Shown: in pieces, positions 17,711 to 29,940 of the stretch
Layout of the letters: every line of letters begins with the position of its first letter
Numbering within the stretch: the first letter of the stretch is position 1
DNA from: Allolobophora icterica
Lineage: Eukaryota; Annelida; Clitellata; Crassiclitellata; Lumbricidae
Direction: 5' to 3'
Assembly (NCBI GenBank): GCA_963556255.1
Contig: OY744610.1
Location: 58,862,964-58,926,963 of the forward strand
Length of the DNA stretch: 64,000 nt
Translations under genes and position numbers: made by a program
The notes under the pieces: generated by a model
Told to the model about the DNA's origin: nothing
The model's input: the letters and a program-made list of their open reading frames with translations, nothing else
The model's database searches: none

Positions 17711-18029
17711 CATCTTAGCCTTGGGGGCAATTTGACCCCCTCCCAATTAGGATTAGAGTTAACTACTAAAACTGGACAGTACAAAAGAGTCATAAAAATT
17801 CTAAAGCTCACCAGATTTTAAGGAGCTACAAAAGGTTAGGAGAAACACCACCTTGTCACGATTGCACCTTGCTTCAATACCTGGATCCCTGCCACTAACC
17901 ACAGATCACCCTTTACCTCTAATACCAGTTACCCAAATACCAGGTGATTACACTCTGTATACGCAATTGACTGAGTCGATATTAAGATCTGATACTGAAC
18001 CGTGACGAACCTATACAGTGGCAAAGTCC

Positions 18030-19262
18030 CTAGTTGGATACCGTTGTGTCCGATTTTTCCGAAGGATGCTCGCTTTCCGCATCAGTAGACAATAGCTGAC
18101 GACTACTGCAGTTGCTGCTGCTGCTGGTGTTACTGTTCGTATCCGATGTACCACTTCCCGCCTTCGAAGACCAGTCGAATTTCCAGTCGTAATCCATGTC
18201 CATAGTGACGGCCAGGCACCGGAAGAACTCGCGGACCTTGGCGTGGTCGGGCATTTCTAGATGTCTGAGGTTTCGAACGTAGTTCATATATTCGAGAAAC
18301 TCCTGCGGCAGTCCATCGCAGAGGGCCTCGATCGAGATGTGGCACTTGGTCTGCGCGATGAGGTCCAGCTTGCTGTGCTGGTCGGTCGAATGCAGGCCCT
18401 GCCACGGCAGACGACCCTTGAGCAAGTAGATCCAGATGTAGCCGAGGGACTCCATGTCGTCGCGATAGGACGGCTCGAGACCCATGTGGGTGAAGACGCT
18501 GGTAAACCGCGGGGTTCCGACCATCGGCTGGGCAAAGCTGAAACGATGGCGACGTGCTGGGACGAAGAGGGTCGCTGGCTGGACCTCCTTGGCGTGACCG
18601 AAGTCAATCAGGTGTAACTGGTCGCTCGCGTCGCCGATGCCGAACATGAAGTTATTCGGACTGATGTCACGGTGCACGAAATTGTTCGTGTGCACGTTCT
18701 CAATCACCTCGACCATCTGATCAACAAGCATGAGGACCGTCTTGAGCGAGAACCGCTCTCCGCAATCGGCCCATCGTCGGTACAGCGTCGGCCCCATCAG
18801 GTCCATGACCATGGCGGCGAAGTCACGACCGTGCAGACCGTACCAGTGCACGTTGGGGATCCCGCGGTTGTTCTGCAACTTCCGGTAGACCTTGCCCTCG
18901 TGGAGGAGGGACAGGACGACGCAGGCGGCAGGTTCTATCTTGACGGCGACGCGTTGCTTCGTATCAACGATCTCGCCAAGGTAGACTTCCCCAAAAGAGC
19001 CCCCACCGATTCGCTCGAGGACCCGTGTCTTGTGTTCGCAGTCACCGATCGCCAGACCTTCCTCCACTCGTCTGGCCAACTTCTCTCGCTGCTCCTCGAA
19101 GACGGGGTTGACTCCGAACCCCATAATGCAGGGGTGGTTGTTGTTGGTGGGCCGTCTCCCGGTTCTTTCCTGATCCACGGAGGCACTCGAGTTGCTGCTG
19201 CTACCGCCGGAGTTGGTCGTCGTGGTGACGACCGGGCCTTTGGTCTGAATCGTTGAGATCAT
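18030..19262 (-). CDS. Casein kinase 1-like Ser/Thr protein kinase, single exon
   Basis: A 410-residue kinase read without introns. Visible elements: Ser/Thr/Asn-rich N-tail (1-50), Gly loop GGGSFG (86-91), VAVK lysine (Lys108), catalytic loop HRDISPNN (197-204), DFG (220-222), and CK1-type segment MVGTPRFTSVFTHMG followed by RDDMESLGYIWIYLLKGRLPW. The CK1 C-lobe (GLPQEFLEYMNYVRNL ... MDYDWKFDW) and a Ser/Asn-rich tail follow. CK1 enzymes phosphorylate acidic or primed Ser/Thr sites. The standard catalytic-loop Lys (HRDIKPDN) is Ser201 here, which may change or reduce catalysis. The ATG context is strong (CCACCATGA). Lack of introns suggests an old retrocopy, although a 5' UTR intron cannot be excluded. 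It differs from the second copy (60739-61968) by about 13 residues, mostly conservative and in the tails. Confidence 0.92.
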   Translation of the reverse strand: MISTIQTKGPVVTTTTNSGGSSSNSSASVDQERTGRRPTNNNHPCIMGFGVNPVFEEQREKLARRVEEGLAIGDCEHKTRVLERIGGGSFGEVYLGEIVDTKQRVAVKIEPAACVVLSLLHEGKVYRKLQNNRGIPNVHWYGLHGRDFAAMVMDLMGPTLYRRWADCGERFSLKTVLMLVDQMVEVIENVHTNNFVHRDISPNNFMFGIGDASDQLHLIDFGHAKEVQPATLFVPARRHRFSFAQPMVGTPRFTSVFTHMGLEPSYRDDMESLGYIWIYLLKGRLPWQGLHSTDQHSKLDLIAQTKCHISIEALCDGLPQEFLEYMNYVRNLRHLEMPDHAKVREFFRCLAVTMDMDYDWKFDWSSKAGSGTSDTNSNTSSSSNCSSRQLLSTDAESEHPSEKSDTTVSN

Positions 19263-19599
19263 GGTGGAATATAAATCAGATGGAGTATATGCGGAAGTGA
19301 GGATATGGTCTCCTATTGGATCCTCCGATGCGAGAGGAAACAGCGCTATGTACTAAAGACGACACTGGCAGAAAAGACGGAATGTCCCAGATGATTCCTA
19401 GAGGACCTGGGGATTTTTTTGTGCTGAGACCAACATTTGTCGCATTGAACTGCTGCAACAAGAATAAAATGCATCTATGTCTTAACACATTTCACGAGAA
19501 CTGAAATTAAATGTATTTAAAGAGTCACGAGTCATGACCATAATTTCGACTCGAACATATAAAACGCTTTGTACATATCACGAGTAGTAATTTAAAATG

Positions 19600-20103
19600 T
19601 ATTTAACGAGGTATATACGTACGTACAGGCGTGCATGCATACATACAAATGCATACATATGCACATATACACAGGCATATATCTTATGCTACCGTATATA
19701 TAGCTTCTTCTCATCTAACTGTCCGCATGGTAATGCCAGTCCCAAGCCTGAAGGAGGAGGGCGACGTTAATCTTTGTTAAATGTCTTTAAACAGCAACTA
19801 ACCAACAAAATGCTCATCCGATTCGTAATAGGCCAACTCGTCGTAGGCCTATACTTCACCCTAAAGGGCCTTTTCCTAGGCCTGAGTTGACCGCCGGTGT
19901 AGCAGAGGCAATGGCACTCCTTGATAACTCCGTCTTTGCGTGGCCTTGAAGACTTGCCTCCTTTCACAGTGGCAACTTCTATACACTTGCCACACCGACG
20001 TGTGCCTCGTGGTACCTTCTTCCTCCGAGGTACACGCGAAACTGCGGCAGGGTCAACGGCCGCTCTCGCTTGCTGTCCTCTTGATTTACACGTGTACCAG
20101 GGA
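19600..20103. other. Conserved non-coding stretch upstream of kinase
   Basis: Matched in the second copy (62300-62845). It includes a patch reading on the minus strand as a Cys-rich peptide (about 19900-20060) whose frame is broken by a 2-base difference in the other copy. I therefore see no supported gene. Confidence 0.5.
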
Positions 20104-20560
<457 letters not shown>

Positions 20561-20593
20561 ATCGCCGAGTGTTTGTTTTTAAATGTGTCTCTA

Positions 20594-21037
20594 CATGGTG
20601 TCCAGAAAAAAGCACGCGCAAGCGAATGGATAAACAACTAAATCAATCTATGAACTTTAAACCAAAGAGTTTCTTTATCTAAATAAATGATAAGAAAACA
20701 CTTGCTTTTTTAATTACTTATTTTATCATTTTTATTTCGATTTATTATTACTTCAATGTTTTACATTCAATGCTTCTAGCTTCTGTCCCATTGTGCGTTT
20801 GCTAATGGTGTAATAAAGAATATACTTACTTACTTTTTACTTACTTATCTACGTCGTACATGTACTATTAATAATTTCACAGTTTATGGACGGTCTATGA
20901 AAATGGCATTTTGGACATTTCACACATAAATTATTAAAGCCAAATAAATACTACGCACGTTTCAAATGTATTGTCAATTTTAAAAATAAATCGGTCATTG
21001 TAATTTACCTACAAGCTCCTTTTTTCTGGACACGGTG
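20594..21037. mobile_element. mariner-type MITE (TA target site)
   Basis: Inverted ends CATGGTGTCCAGAAAAAAG and its near-complement are flanked by TA on both sides, 444 bp. The second copy (63143-63423) is 281 bp and lacks an internal ~165-bp stretch ending 'aataaagaatatacttacttac', which looks like a retroposon insertion within this MITE. Confidence 0.8.
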
Positions 21038-21299
21038 TATTCTACGGCCTATGCTCAGGGGGGTAAAGTCCGTAAGTATCCGGTCATGCCGGTGAACGGA
21101 GGCCACCCCGTGATCGTGGGCCTCCCCTCTGTCCACGCCGACGGTGAGCAGGCATGCACGGCGACTCATGTGCGTTGGACCCACGACCTTGAGCGTTAGC
21201 AAGAAACTCGATATCAGGCCTCCGTTGCACGCATTCGACCCAGTTATTCACATGTATACAGACCTATCTATTCACTTGTCCCTGGTCTCTGACCCATTA

Positions 21300-21683
<384 letters not shown>

Positions 21684-22483
21684 CGCGCGTCTGTCTGCCT
21701 GTACATCTTTTGAAATGACAATGCCGCCAAATGAATTATTCTAACCTAGGTTGGAGACTCTATAACGCCGTCAGAGTAATGTGCAGAATGAATCAATGGA
21801 TCGTCGCTTATAAACAAACTGCTCCCCTCCCTCCATTCGGAAACAAACACTTTTGACACAAACAGTTACCCGTCGAAATATTATATATAGGCCACACGCT
21901 TCTGCCCCATATTGCTTTTCCTTCTTGCCCCTGTTTTTGCCCTCCCTTCTTCCATAAACATCTCCCTCTGTCCTCCATCCCGACCTATTACCCTCTGTAC
22001 CCTTCCTCCCTGCGATTGATAGAACAAAGTCCAGGCAAACACGCGACTTCATTTCTGTAAATGTTTACGACAATGTGTCCGTTTTTGGAAACATTTATTT
22101 TAACATATATAATAATTACTTCTGCGTCCAAATATTTTCAGTATACAGGGTGAGTCCGAAAAAAATAATCCATTACGAAATTGGCGATTTCTCGAAAACC
22201 GCTGAATATTTTGTTACAAAACTTCGCCAGTCTATTTGACACATATTTATCTACAGCGTGGCTAAATCTAATGAAATTCGAATCATGAAAACCAAACTGG
22301 TGCAAGCCTGAAGTGAAACAATGTTATTTTCGTTTCAACAGACAGTTACTGACAGCAATAAGTAACAAAGTAACGACGCAAACAGTAATGTAACAAGGTT
22401 CAAGGTTACTTATTGTTATTGACAAGATTAGGCCAAGTGTTAAGTTTTGTGCAAGGAATGTTCGAAGTGACCACCGTTTGCTT

Positions 22484-22800
22484 TTACACAAGCTTGCAGA
22501 CGTTTTCGAAAGCCCAGAACAGACTTCTGAATGGTCTCAAGTGGCAAGTCATTCCAGATGATTTGCAGCGTGTTTTCAGTTCAGGAATATTCTTCGGCTT
22601 TGTGGTAAGTTTGTTGTAGGTCTCAAGCATTGCACCCCAGACAGCATAGTCGAGTGGGTTCATATCTGGGGAATTTGGCGGCCACGAATCCTTGTCGATG
22701 AAGTCCGGACAGTGACTTGTTAACCAATCTTGGGCCAGCTTTGCGCCGTGAGCGGGCGCTCCATCTTGCTGGAAAATGAACTGATTTCCCAAGACAGTCA
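22484..22800 (-). pseudogene. mariner transposase C-terminal fragment (DDE domain)
   Basis: Contains two of the three catalytic aspartates of the DDE triad, in QQDGAPAH and SPDMNPLDY. A frameshift and loss of the first catalytic region make it inactive. The last residues (LFWAFENVCKLV) extend to the left end. Confidence 0.85.
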
Positions 22801-22894
22801 TCGACAAGCTTAGGCAAAAGATTCTCCACGTCGTACTTAGCATTGACTTTGGCCTTCTTGTCAATGAAATGCAAGCGTCCCTTACCCTCAGAGC

Positions 22895-23061
22895 CAGTCT
22901 TGTTGTCCTCGAGACCAAGGTCTTGGTCTCGAGTGCACTCGAGTTCGTGTTTAAAAGTCTTGGTCTTGGTCTTGGTCTTGAGGTTCAAGGTCTTGGTCTT
23001 GGTCTTGAGGTTCAAGGTCTTGGTCTTGGTCTTGAGGTTTAAGGTCTTGACAACAAGACTG
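22895..23061. mobile_element. hAT-like MITE made of CTTGGT repeats, nested in the mariner
   Basis: 13-bp perfect inverted ends (CAGTCTTGTTGTC) are flanked by near-perfect 8-bp duplications (CTCAGAGC and CTCATAGC). The 167-bp body is a ~27-bp minisatellite built from 'cttggt' and 'cttgaggttcaaggt' units. It is preceded by two perfect palindromes containing CTCGAG. Confidence 0.75.
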
Positions 23062-23824
23062 CTCATAGCTGACACCTGCAGAAACCATGCTACTTTATGT
23101 AAAAATATGATTTCCTATTTCGTGAATGCCGTGTTCAGTTGAAAAAATGCAGTTCTTTCTTCTGCCTGATGTCAGATGTCATGATCACAAATATAAAGAA
23201 ACTGACATAAAATTTTCAAATAATATGCAAAAATATGTTACGAATAAGAATGAAAATATTTGTAACAAAATATTCAGCGGTTTTCGAGAAATCGCAATTT
23301 TCGTAATGGATTATTTTTTTCGGCCTCACCCTGTATATACGACTTCACTATAGGCCTACACAGATCACTTACAATGGATGTCCACGATTGGGATCATGCA
23401 CACGCAAGCACAGATATCAAAAAAATATTGATTAATACCTTCACAGGCCTCCGTAGGCCTACACGCTCACAGCCTACATTTTTAAAAATATAACCGCCTT
23501 TGACAGCTGCGAAGGCTTGCCCAAGTCCGCCCCCACGCGCCCAAATATGGACTCGTCCATCCTACCTCCCCTCGGGACTCTAAAAGAGGACTCATTTAAA
23601 GAGTCAGAATGTATAACAGGTTGTTTCGATTATCAGTCAAAAGCACAAACAAGATGTGGTTGACCGGGCAAACAAGATAACAAATAGATTATATCCAGGT
23701 TGTACTCGATTCGGAAAAATACGTATGTCCTTTTGAACTCCTTATAACGATAATCGAAGACTACCAACAAACAGCTTAACAGTTTCTCATGCAATCGTTC
23801 TATCTCTCGCTCGCTCTATCTATC

Positions 23825-24330
23825 AATTTGTGAGTTGTATGTGACCTTGTGAGTTGTACGAGTTGTATGTGTCAATTTGTAAGTTGTATGTAATTTTTTG
23901 AATTGTATGAGTTGTATGTGTCAATTTGTGAGTTGTGTGTATGCATGTGAGTTGTATGTAAGTTGTATGTATTAGTTTGTGAGTTGTATGTATGTATATG
24001 ACTTGTATGTAAATTTGTGAGTTGTATGTAAGTTGTATGTATCAATTTGCGAGTTGTATGTAAATTTGTGAGTTGCATGAGTTGTATGTAAGTTGTATGC
24101 TTCAATCTGTGAGTTGTATGTAAATTTGTGAGTTGTACGAGTTGTATGTAAGTTGTATGTTTCAATTTGTGAGTTGCATGTAAATTTGTGAGTTGTACGA
24201 GTTGTATGTCAGTTGTATGTGTTAATTTGTGAGTTGTATGTCAGTTGTGTGTCAATTTGTTTTATGTATGTATGTGAGTTGTATGTGAGTTGTATGTGAG
24301 CTGTATGTAAAGTTTGTATGTAAGTTTGAT
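23825..24330. repeat. GAGTTGTATGTAA minisatellite
   Basis: About 500 bp of degenerate tandem 'gagttgtatgtaa' and 'gtcaatttgtgagttgtatg' units with higher-order structure of roughly 60 bp. Minus-strand readings such as repeated THNLHTT are artefacts. Confidence 0.92.
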
Positions 24331-24338
24331 GCAGAAAT

Positions 24339-24405
24339 GACCGGACTGTTTAGTTTTGCGATAAACAGTCCGGTCATCAAACACAGTGTGACACTGTGTT
24401 TGATG
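24339..24405. repeat. Two adjacent perfect hairpins
   Basis: The first is a 14-bp stem (GACCGGACTGTTTA / TAAACAGTCCGGTC) with a 9-base loop at 24339-24375. The second is a 15-bp stem (CATCAAACACAGTGT / ACACTGTGTTTGATG) with a 1-base spacer at 24375-24405. They share one base at the junction. Confidence 0.9.
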
Positions 24406-24409
24406 AGAC

Positions 24410-27080
24410 TATTCTGAAATTTGAATGAGGCTTGTACAAAAACGCGTCTCTCTCGATGCCTGAGGGAATGCCTTAGGACTCGTGGATTGATACACTCTTG
24501 CTTCCTCTGTAAGCAACTTGTCTCGCGTACAGAGATGGCCTAAAAAGGATAGGAAGTCCAAGTAGGCATTACACCACACGTCAGCCAAATGCACCGAAAA
24601 ACCACCACACCCCACTCTTCCGCGTGCCTGCACACAAGGGCCTGCCTATCACAATGCCTGCCACGTTTTGATCTAAAGCATACAAGTCAATGCAATTAAT
24701 CTAAAGTATACACGTCAATGCAGGTGTTGACCGGAACTACCAGCTTTACACTCGACTCAACCGATACAAAGAATGGCCGCTATCTTGCCTTTATTCCTCT
24801 ACCGCGTATGCCATCTTTCTCTTGATTAACTACAATTCCCATTCAGATTTACGCGCAGCTCAGATAATTATATCGTAGTCTGGAGAGCGGACGATTCACA
24901 CATCTCTCTGGCTGTGACCTGTGACATTTACTGACTAACGATTCACACGAATTTATCACTCAGGCGGAACTCATAATGCAAAGCCGGATGATGCAATCGA
25001 TTCGAGAGTTTCAAGCGAACGGCGCATAGAGTTATGAATAGATAGATTCATGTTGTAGCTAGAGTAGGCGTCACCGACTGTGCGGTCAGCTTTAATCTGC
25101 GCTGTGCTCATGATACACAGAAAAGGGTCGTCGTTGTGAACCTCCCACGCGGCCTGAAATGGCGTTGAAATAAGGGTTTAGCTGAAATGAATAAGGGAAG
25201 AGAGCTTTGGTACAGGTTAGGCCTAATAAAGTATGGGACTCAGAACTCTATTTGGGAGAAAACGGCACTGAAACAGCAGAGTGTCATGCCTTATCAACAC
25301 TTTGGCAACCACAGTTCTTACTAACTCTTTGGCAACACATCTCTTCATGACCTTTTTGGAACACCATCTCATATTAACCTTTTAGCAACTCAATCTTTGA
25401 TTTACCCATTATCAGTCCAGTCTATTTAATATAAACCCTTTTGCAACCTCTCTCCATTATCATCCCAGTCTCTTTAATATTAACCCCTTTGCAACCTCTC
25501 TTCTATTAACCCATTGACAACCTAATCTCTTATTAACCATTAATTTTAGCGGCTCAATCTGTCACGTATAGTTTATCATTTTCACTCCTACTCATTCACA
25601 CGAATAAAGACATCTGGCATTAACCAGACATTGGGAATTTCCCAAATTTATAGACTGCTTTCTTTGAACTAACATCAACTATAGTTTAGAAATGACCAGA
25701 GAATGACTTAGATGCGGTTCTGACAAGGTGACCTTTGACTCATTAATCAAAATTTGATTCATAACAGAAATTATTACTCAGAATATCAGCTAATGGATCA
25801 CTGACTCAAACATTTTGGTTCTACAGAAGGCCGAGCAACATCGGAAGCTGCCGAGTGCACAGCTACTTGACCGCTGCTTCAAATAACTTTTATAGCCAGA
25901 CCTGAGGGTCATTTTGACGGAGCCATTGAAAAACTCAACGACTGGCCCCACCGTATACGACTGATCTCTTAACCCTTTTGTCATTTATATTTGGTTAATA
26001 AAAGGTTGATATATAATTCAAAATTTTATTGTCGTCTTGAGTGAAAAGCACTCGGAAACGATAAAAGCTTTTGGGCGCTATATCTACAAGGCCCTCGCAT
26101 TTAATCTAGGCCTCAGATCCCTAATAAATGTCCACTATGCACACATCAGTTATACCTGCTGAATATAAATGGAAAATCTGTGCAGACAAAAGCCTCTTTA
26201 CAAAACATTATCGTCAGCAATTGACGACAGCATTTAAAGAATGGTAAATTTCATGTGTCACTTATATAGGCTGAAGACCGTTGTCATTGCTCGGTCACCT
26301 TCCCTTTCCACTTGCCCTCAACTCAGAAAACCTTGCGCCGCCATTGCTCATAATTAGGCCAAGACTGAAGACCTACTGCACGATAAACAGCTTATTTTCT
26401 CTGTTGATTCACTTTATCAAACCGCGCTTCGATTTTATCTCAAATTGCAACTCGTTTAAAATCGATCCTAGTCGAATGCCCACCACACTGCTTTTCATTT
26501 ACCAGGGTCTCGTATAAGGTTAGGGAATATCGACGCCAGAGGCCCTGTACGCAACTGTACGGCGTTGCTACTGTTGATCACTGTTATTAAAACAGTTACT
26601 GCTATTAATACTATTACTACCTGTTAAGAATAAATTATTTATTGAATAAAGCGGTGGTATGCTGTGGTCGACGTGTGGCTGATGAAAGCTATCGTAAAAC
26701 ACCGGTTTCCTCTAATTATGAGCGTATAATCTGTTAGACACCTTTAAATTGGTGTCATCATCGCTTTATAGTCGTCATTTTCCTCAACCAACATTCAAGT
26801 TTTGCGTTCTTTCATCTTGCGTACTAAATGTAGCATGAAATCTTTAATTAAATAAAAATCAAACTTAATTAAATTAACTGTAAGTAAATAGTAATTACAT
26901 TAAAACGCGTGAAATTAGAATTGCGTCATCGCTCGCGTAATTATCGTTGGTGTAATCAGAAACAACATTACTCAATGTTTCTTTGACTTCACGGTTTATA
27001 TCAACCACATTAAAAACTAAATTTACATAGCGAGCGTTTTAAAACTGCAAGCAATATTTCCACACACATTACAAGACTTC
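24410..27080. other. Mostly unique DNA, no gene recognised
   Basis: No convincing exon, SINE or transposon end is visible. At 25310-25550 there is a weak ~33-bp periodicity ('aacctttttgcaacc ... tctct'), an old minisatellite. Confidence 0.4.
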
Positions 27081-27089
27081 GTCTAGCTT

Positions 27090-27601
27090 ACCTAGATCCT
27101 CCGAGTCTTTGAATGGCTAGTGGAAATTGATCACAACTTTCGTCAGTTTCACCCTATCCACCGGGAAACCCAGCCAACAACTGACGCAAACTGTAGGCAG
27201 GATCAGTAATATATATAGGCGAGGCCTACTTTAGCGGCCTTGTTAGAAAGACCGGGTTCACCGTTCTCCGCCGCCGGTTCGTCCTTCACCGTTCGTCAAG
27301 AGTCGATTAAAGGAAGGATATAACTCAGACTGATTATATAATCCTCTTTACCACTTCGGTAGAAAACTGGATTCGATCGGTTACGCAAACTGATTACAAC
27401 GTACGCACTTGTGTCTTATAATGAAGACTGCCGGATAGGCAGGAACGCACAAATAGGCCACTGTCGATTTTTAATGAATATTCATTCATGAATATTTATG
27501 AGCCGTGGGCCATGTCAACGGATCTAGACTAGGTTGCATCACCCGGTCGCATTCGCGATTTGATTGGACGACAGCGGAAACCACCCACGGGCGGGACCAA
27601 T
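27090..27601 (-). promoter_or_regulatory. Promoter-like patch: inverted CCAAT, GC box, CCAAT, POU-like palindrome
   Basis: Within 40 bp lie ATTGG (27563-27567), GGGCGGG (27589-27595) and CCAAT (27597-27601), a typical NF-Y/Sp1 arrangement. The palindrome ATGAATATTCAT (27474-27485) resembles a POU MORE-type site. On the minus strand a consensus donor (ATCTAG|GTAAGC) sits at 27092/27091, so a leftward non-coding first exon is possible. No coding exon is attached. The strand is my inference. Confidence 0.35.
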
Positions 27602-28150
27602 AGGAGAGCTTACAATTGTTGATTACGCCTAGTTTCGGCGAAGGTCAAGGTCGCTGCTAATACTGCACTTAGTAATACGAGAAACATGGCTACGTGCCTG
27701 CTTGCGCGTGTGTATGTATCGATGTACGTGTGTATGTATCTATGTATGTATGCGTGTCTGTATCTGGCTATTTGTAAAGCGTACGTGCGTTTGTGTATAC
27801 GTGGGTGGGTGAGTTTTTGTGCGATAGCTTTGTGTGTATTAACTTATTTATGCAGCGCCTTGCTTAAACTTTTCAACGGTCAAAATGCATGAAATAAAGA
27901 TTATGTACATTTACCTTATTTACTGAATGTGGATATAAATGTATACGTTGTTCACAAGCTACCGTAATGCCTCGACCATGCTCATATTCAATCAGTTAAT
28001 TGTCAAGCAGCAATGACGTCTTACACAGACTTGACGGAGCTTTCTTTGTCTAGAATCTAGATGAATAGAGTCGTTGAAACCGCCGGAAGACACACACAGA
28101 CAGACGCATGGGGGCGGGGGGGGAGAGTGCTGAGCCTTGTAATAGGCCCA

Positions 28151-28233
<83 letters not shown>
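28151..28233. repeat. (CTGT)n microsatellite
   Basis: About 20 perfect tetranucleotide units. Confidence 0.97.
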
Positions 28234-28234
<1 letters not shown>

Positions 28235-28601
28235 ACTCTCTCTCATAAAAGTCAAGGTTATCACCAACGTGACCGAGTTCAGAAAAGACACGTAATACCA
28301 CCTGCTAGGTAATCAGCAGAGAAGAAAAGATTTCAACCAAAAAAACGAAAGTAAACAGCCTTGGTTGTTTCAGTGGCAGAAGGGTATAGGCTACGGGACC
28401 TACGACAGCAGCGGCAATAGAAATCACAATTTGAGAATAATTTAGTTTTTTAGGGAATAAATGTATCTTAACTGCGAGTAAGGTAGAACTGAGTCGTTTC
28501 AATAACCGATTACACTAATTAGCCAATAATATTGTCTTATTGATTAAAGGACTGCTTGCCGTCTGCCAATGCTGATTATAGACAGACAGAGTCACAGACA
28601 G

Positions 28602-28656
28602 ACAGGACTGACTGACTGACTGACTGACTGACTGACTGACTGACTGACTGACTGAA

Positions 28657-28720
<64 letters not shown>

Positions 28721-28804
28721 TGACTGACTGACTGACTGACTGACTGACTGACTGACTGACTGACTGACTGACTGACTGACTGACTGACTGACTGACTGAC
28801 TGAC
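28602..28804. repeat. (GACT)n/(GGCT)n mosaic microsatellite
   Basis: A block of GGCT units sits inside a GACT array (GACT, then GGCT, then GACT). A single transition spread by slippage within the array would produce this. Confidence 0.95.
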
Positions 28805-29384
28805 AGGGAATCTAAATTCACCCTGCATGCCCTTCGAGAATATCTGATTAAAGGTATTGCACTGAAAGAGGTAAGGTATCGAGAGGGAATATAGCAAACA
28901 GGAATATTATTTAATACAGACGAGGATGAATATTAATTAATACTGAAGAGAAATAGTCGTCTTCGAAAACAATGCCAGATAATGACAGTGCACCGAGAAT
29001 GCCCCGCTTGATTCGCATAATTCGACAGGGTGGAAAATGAACGTCATAGCGATTTCTTTTATTTAATGTGAAAATATGTTGCTGTGTTTGTTTATTTCGT
29101 CGACTTTTCAACGTTTAGGTTGGTTTATCTCAACTTCGATTGAAATAGAAGTAGAGAAAAGCGCTATCTCTTCCACACCTGTTTTAAGTGTGCGTTTACT
29201 CTATAAGATTAAGTAGACGCGTAGCTCCTGTGAATGAATTTCGATTACAAATCATAGGCGAAGGGTCCCTTAGGGTAACTGCAACTGTCCTTAACCTGAG
29301 TGAAGGAGGAGGGTGACTCTGTCATCTTTTGTTATGACTCAGCGTCGTTAAACAGCAACTAACCAATCTTGGTTTTGAAGTTAT

Positions 29385-29580
29385 CGACTTCGTTTTTCTT
29401 GGCCTCGGCATATGAAGGCGGGTGGCCAGTCCTCTGCCTCGACGGCTCACCTTCCCACAGATCGACAGTGTAAGCTCAGCGTACAGTGTACTCAATGCAT
29501 CAGAGTTGGTTGGGAGGCCCAAGTGTGGTCGAGATCTGAAAACATATTTCTGCCCTGGAGGTATTTTGAAAATGCGACAT
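29385..29580 (-). mobile_element. Degenerate SINE fragment, minus strand
   Basis: 'cttggcctcggcatatgaag', 'acagtgtactcaatgcat' and 'tttctgccctgg' align with the SINE body. The tRNA-like head is largely lost. Confidence 0.65.
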
Positions 29581-29789
29581 TCCCTATTAATAGATCCTGC
29601 TATACGTTAGATCATGTAACGTTCTGGTTCGACACCTTTAAAGCTGTACTCAAGGCTATCGCGTGCACAACGAGTTCATTATTCTGCAGCCATTTTCTTG
29701 ACCGTCGCTATACACTTGCTCGGAGCGTACTCTGAGCACGATTTGGAGGCAGACGAAGACAAGAACTGGAAACAGTTACTGGTCGTTTG

Positions 29790-29940
29790 TTATTTCATTC
29801 GTTCGTTCATTCGTTTGTTCGTTCATTCGTTCATTCTTTCATTCGTTCATTGGTTCGTTCATTCGTTCATGGCATTTATATAGCGTCTATTTATCTTATA
29901 TTCATATAGGCCTAATTTATAGCTTTAGCCCGTGATTTAG
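29790..29940 (-). repeat. L2/CR1-like LINE 3' end with (AACG/AATG)n tail
   Basis: The minus strand reads the 'gcgctatataaatgcc' end followed by a tail of ATGAACGA units. This shows the expected 3' terminus plus simple-repeat tail of this LINE family. Confidence 0.6.

Larger units (their letters stand above)
22146..23333 (-). mobile_element. mariner element with 75-bp TIRs and broken DD37D transposase
   Basis: TIRs of about 75 bp with three mismatches (starting CAGGGTGAG) are flanked by TA. On the minus strand a transposase C-terminus is read near 22484-22800: FIFQQDGAPAHGAK (second catalytic Asp) and WPPNSPDMNPLDY (third). The spacing of 37 residues fits the DD37D mariner group. The N-terminal half is missing, the upstream reading is in a different frame (GKGRLHFIDKKAKV), and a second transposon interrupts it. 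The copy is dead. Confidence 0.9.

Noticed and set aside
18672..19256. 194-residue frame opposite the kinase
   Set aside because: Antisense shadow of the conserved kinase gene, open in both copies only because the kinase codons are GC-rich and constrained.
19900..20060. Cys-rich minus-strand peptide (RRCGKCIEVA ... KECHCLCYTGGQ)
   Set aside because: A 2-base difference shifts the frame in the second copy and there are no splice or start signals. Looks non-coding, though a decayed exon is possible.
23825..24330. CRISPR-like repeat spacing
   Set aside because: Units are contiguous degenerate minisatellite repeats without unique spacers, and the genome is eukaryotic.
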